Assembly (NCBI GenBank): GCA_026545225.1
Contig: CM048846.1
Location: 17,110,001-17,174,000, forward strand
Length of the DNA stretch: 64,000 nucleotides
Reading direction: 5' to 3'
DNA from: Cornus controversa
Lineage: Eukaryota; Streptophyta; Magnoliopsida; Cornales; Cornaceae
Shown: one piece after another, positions 62,052-64,000 of the stretch
How the letters are laid out: each line of letters begins with the position of its first letter
Position numbering within the stretch: position 1 is the first letter of the stretch
Translations under genes and position numbers: made by a program
Notes under the pieces: model-generated
The model's input: only the letters and a program-made list of their open reading frames with translations
Told to the model about the DNA's origin: nothing
The model's database searches: none

Positions 62052-62590
62052 TGTTATATTCCTGATTTAGGCTTTTATTAAGCCAATTGATATCTACATT
62101 CATGATTCTTTCCTGTTTATCAATTTAAATATGTTTGTTTAGTAATTGGTTTTGGTATTTCATCTATTGTGGTTGGGCTACAAAGATCCTGATCCTGCAC
62201 CTTGTTGTCAGTTTTCTTATTTTTATTGTTTCATCATCTTCATTTTTTGTACTCCTGTTGTTTAAAAAACTGTACATGGTTTGATATTCTTCTGCTCATT
62301 ACATCAATAATAATGTGTATGTGGGATGTGTTCTTTTTTGTAATTTTATATCAATAATAATGTGAATGTGGGATGTGTTCTTTTTTGTAATTTTATTCCC
62401 TATAGAATGTACTCCATTTGGGTTTTGGTATTAGAAAATTCCCTTTATTCTTAGAAAAAAAAGGTTACATGCTAGCTGAAAATAAATAATAAATAAAAAA
62501 GTGGGGGAAACAATTATTGGGGTACCCTTGTTACTGTACAGCTCTTATAACAAGCCCCTGCTTTCAGTCACAGCAATAAACATGCTCATT
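62052..62590. other. Convergent 3' UTR/intergenic region between two genes
   Basis: It holds the 3' ends of the quinone reductase (+) and UGT (-) transcripts. A block around 62315-62345 is tandemly repeated (ATCAATAATAATGTGTATGT then GGGATGTGTTCTTTT). A decayed duplicate of this region lies at 41008-42524. Confidence 0.6.
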
Positions 62591-63997
62591 TCATTTCATT
62601 TGGCAATTCTTGGCCACTTGAGATAGTGAATTATGGGAGGACCCCCCTTTGCTCAAAGCTCTCACTGCACTTTTTTTAAGTTCATTGGCCATACCTTTTC
62701 TGTAGTTCATTCCATTGCGCTCCATAATCAATCTCACCGTCTTCTCTATCACCTCTCTCACCACCACTCCCTTGGACTGTGACACCTTCGGCCGGCATGC
62801 TACCGTGAGCTCCTCCGTCAGCAAAGCAGCATTCATATTCTGCTCTGCATACAGTGGCAATGCAATCAGTGGCACTCCATTGACAATGCTTTCTAGAGCT
62901 GAGTTCCACCCACAATGCGATAAAAATCCTCCGACCGATGGGTGGGCCAAGATCTCGGCCTGTTGGGCCCACATCGGGACCACCAGGCCCACCTTCTGAG
63001 TTCGGGCCAAAAATCCATTAGGCAGGAAATCTAAGGGCCCATCACAGCAATTGGTTGCCGCGGAAAGATAATCAACCGCACCGTGCTCAATGGGTGGGCG
63101 TACCACCCAAACAAATCTATGGCGGCTCATCTCCAACCCCCAAGCCAGCTCGGTCATTGCTTGGCTTGACAAAGTCCCACCACTCCCAAACGAGATATAA
63201 AGAACTGACTCCGTGGGTTGCATGTCTAGCCAATCCAATACTTTACTCCTCGAATATGACGGTTGAATCGGTCTGATTAGTGGACCAATTGGGTAAACCG
63301 GTACTTTAACGGTGTCTCTTAAGACTTCATGATTTCTGAGGGCCCCAATTGTAGTGGCCTCCAGATCCTCCCACGTGTTCACTAAAACTCCATCAGCCGT
63401 CAACATCTCAGTCCCGATACGCACGTAATCATCATACATCTGACCGGTCCGGTCCTGAACAGCTTCAATAATATCCTTGAACCGGACCGTCCTGCAACCC
63501 GGAATTGTCAACGGTTCATTTTCACTACCATGCTCGTTTTCAACATCTTTGTTTATGGAAGGAACATACAGTGTCATGGCCACGAACCATGCTGTGGTGG
63601 GCATGTAGACGTACTTCGACATGCCAAACTCGTCGGCGACGACAAGAGACCCCGTGCTGAAGAAGTCCGCGACGAGGACGGTGGGACGAGACTTCATGCA
63701 GTTGATTGTGGACCGGAGGTTGGGTATTGATTGGCGCATCATAGCTAAGAGTTGGGTGAAAATGTGGGCGTTGGGGTCCACTGAGCTGGAGATATCCACC
63801 GGTGGAAGTGTGACGACGTTGAAGAGATTGGAAGTGAGGCATTGGGATTGTGTTGGTGATGTTCCGGTTGAGATAGTGAAGACGGTGACATCAAAGCCGT
63901 GGTGGGTGAAGAGGCGGTTGCCGAGCTCTAGGACGGGGATGAGGTGGCCTAGGCCTGGGCTGGCGAGTAGGGCGGCGTGAGGCTTTGTGGTTGCCAT
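62591..63997 (-). CDS. UDP-glycosyltransferase, UGT72 family
   Basis: Intronless, 468 residues, usual length for plant family-1 UGTs. The start codon is complement 63995-63997, three bases from the window edge. Catalytic His is in SPGLGHLIP (His18) and its partner Asp in VADFF (Asp111). The PSPG box spans residues 343-386, beginning WAQQAEILAHP, with HCGWNS at 361-366 and ending AEQ; the final Gln386 favours UDP-glucose. Position 380 has Leu where many members have Trp (LPLYAEQ). NMNAALLTEEL after the box is typical of UGT72. Members glucosylate phenolics such as monolignols or hydroquinone in the cytosol; the acceptor here cannot be read from sequence. By position next to the quinone reductase the likely counterpart is Arabidopsis UGT72C1. 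The promoter lies outside the window. Confidence 0.94.
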   Translation of the reverse strand: MATTKPHAALLASPGLGHLIPVLELGNRLFTHHGFDVTVFTISTGTSPTQSQCLTSNLFNVVTLPPVDISSSVDPNAHIFTQLLAMMRQSIPNLRSTINCMKSRPTVLVADFFSTGSLVVADEFGMSKYVYMPTTAWFVAMTLYVPSINKDVENEHGSENEPLTIPGCRTVRFKDIIEAVQDRTGQMYDDYVRIGTEMLTADGVLVNTWEDLEATTIGALRNHEVLRDTVKVPVYPIGPLIRPIQPSYSRSKVLDWLDMQPTESVLYISFGSGGTLSSQAMTELAWGLEMSRHRFVWVVRPPIEHGAVDYLSAATNCCDGPLDFLPNGFLARTQKVGLVVPMWAQQAEILAHPSVGGFLSHCGWNSALESIVNGVPLIALPLYAEQNMNAALLTEELTVACRPKVSQSKGVVVREVIEKTVRLIMERNGMNYRKGMANELKKSAVRALSKGGSSHNSLSQVAKNCQMK

Positions 63998-64000
63998 GGC

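Noticed and set aside
1..64000. CRISPR array, operon or tRNA/rRNA genes
   Set aside because: No regularly spaced short repeats with unique spacers and no convincing tRNA or rRNA sequence; the DNA is eukaryotic nuclear.

Overview
The window is nuclear DNA of a flowering plant, a eudicot: AT-rich, with genes split by GT-AG introns, an INDETERMINATE DOMAIN zinc-finger gene, a GRAS gene, a plant-type UGT, and abundant plant transposons. I cannot name the species. Four protein genes look intact: a GAF1/IDD2-like transcription factor (4576-6746, +, four exons), a SCL15/HAM4-type GRAS regulator (16711-18240, +, intronless) with a near-perfect miR171 target site, a WrbA-type quinone reductase (53025-62051, +, two exons split by an 8.2-kb intron), and a UDP-glucosyltransferase of the UGT72 type (62591-63997, -, intronless). 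The last two converge with about 540 bp between their coding regions.

The rest is accessory sequence. Region 1-3350 holds a LINE relic and two TTA-flanked TIR elements with CCACCA-rich interiors, one interrupted by a hAT MITE. Region 7-16 kb is intergenic with nested MITEs and microsatellites. Region 18.7-29.2 kb is one dead Ty3/gypsy element of the Tat type on the minus strand: gag, protease, RT, RNase H, a second RNase H, integrase, an 83-bp minisatellite, an antisense ORF and a 3' LTR. A 1.16-kb hAT element sits in its 5' LTR. Region 32.4-33.8 kb holds RPA70-like pseudo-exons, 34.4-36.0 kb a probable Copia/SIRE-like solo LTR, 38.3-39.6 kb a long-TIR element, and 44.3-45.3 kb a patatin pseudogene.

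Region 41.0-43.7 kb is a broken second copy of the 3' ends of the quinone reductase and UGT genes, split by two later insertions. The quinone reductase intron itself contains a PIF/Harbinger-like element, a complete TRIM and a 177-bp tandem duplication.

As I recall the Arabidopsis map, SCL15 (At4g36710), the quinone reductase At4g36750 and UGT72C1 (At4g36770) lie close together in that order. This window therefore looks like a transposon-expanded version of that block. I found no convincing new biological system. The most useful leads are the miR171 site in a SCL15-type gene, the uORF-rich leader of the IDD gene, the decayed segmental duplication, and a short foldback at 43.9 kb.
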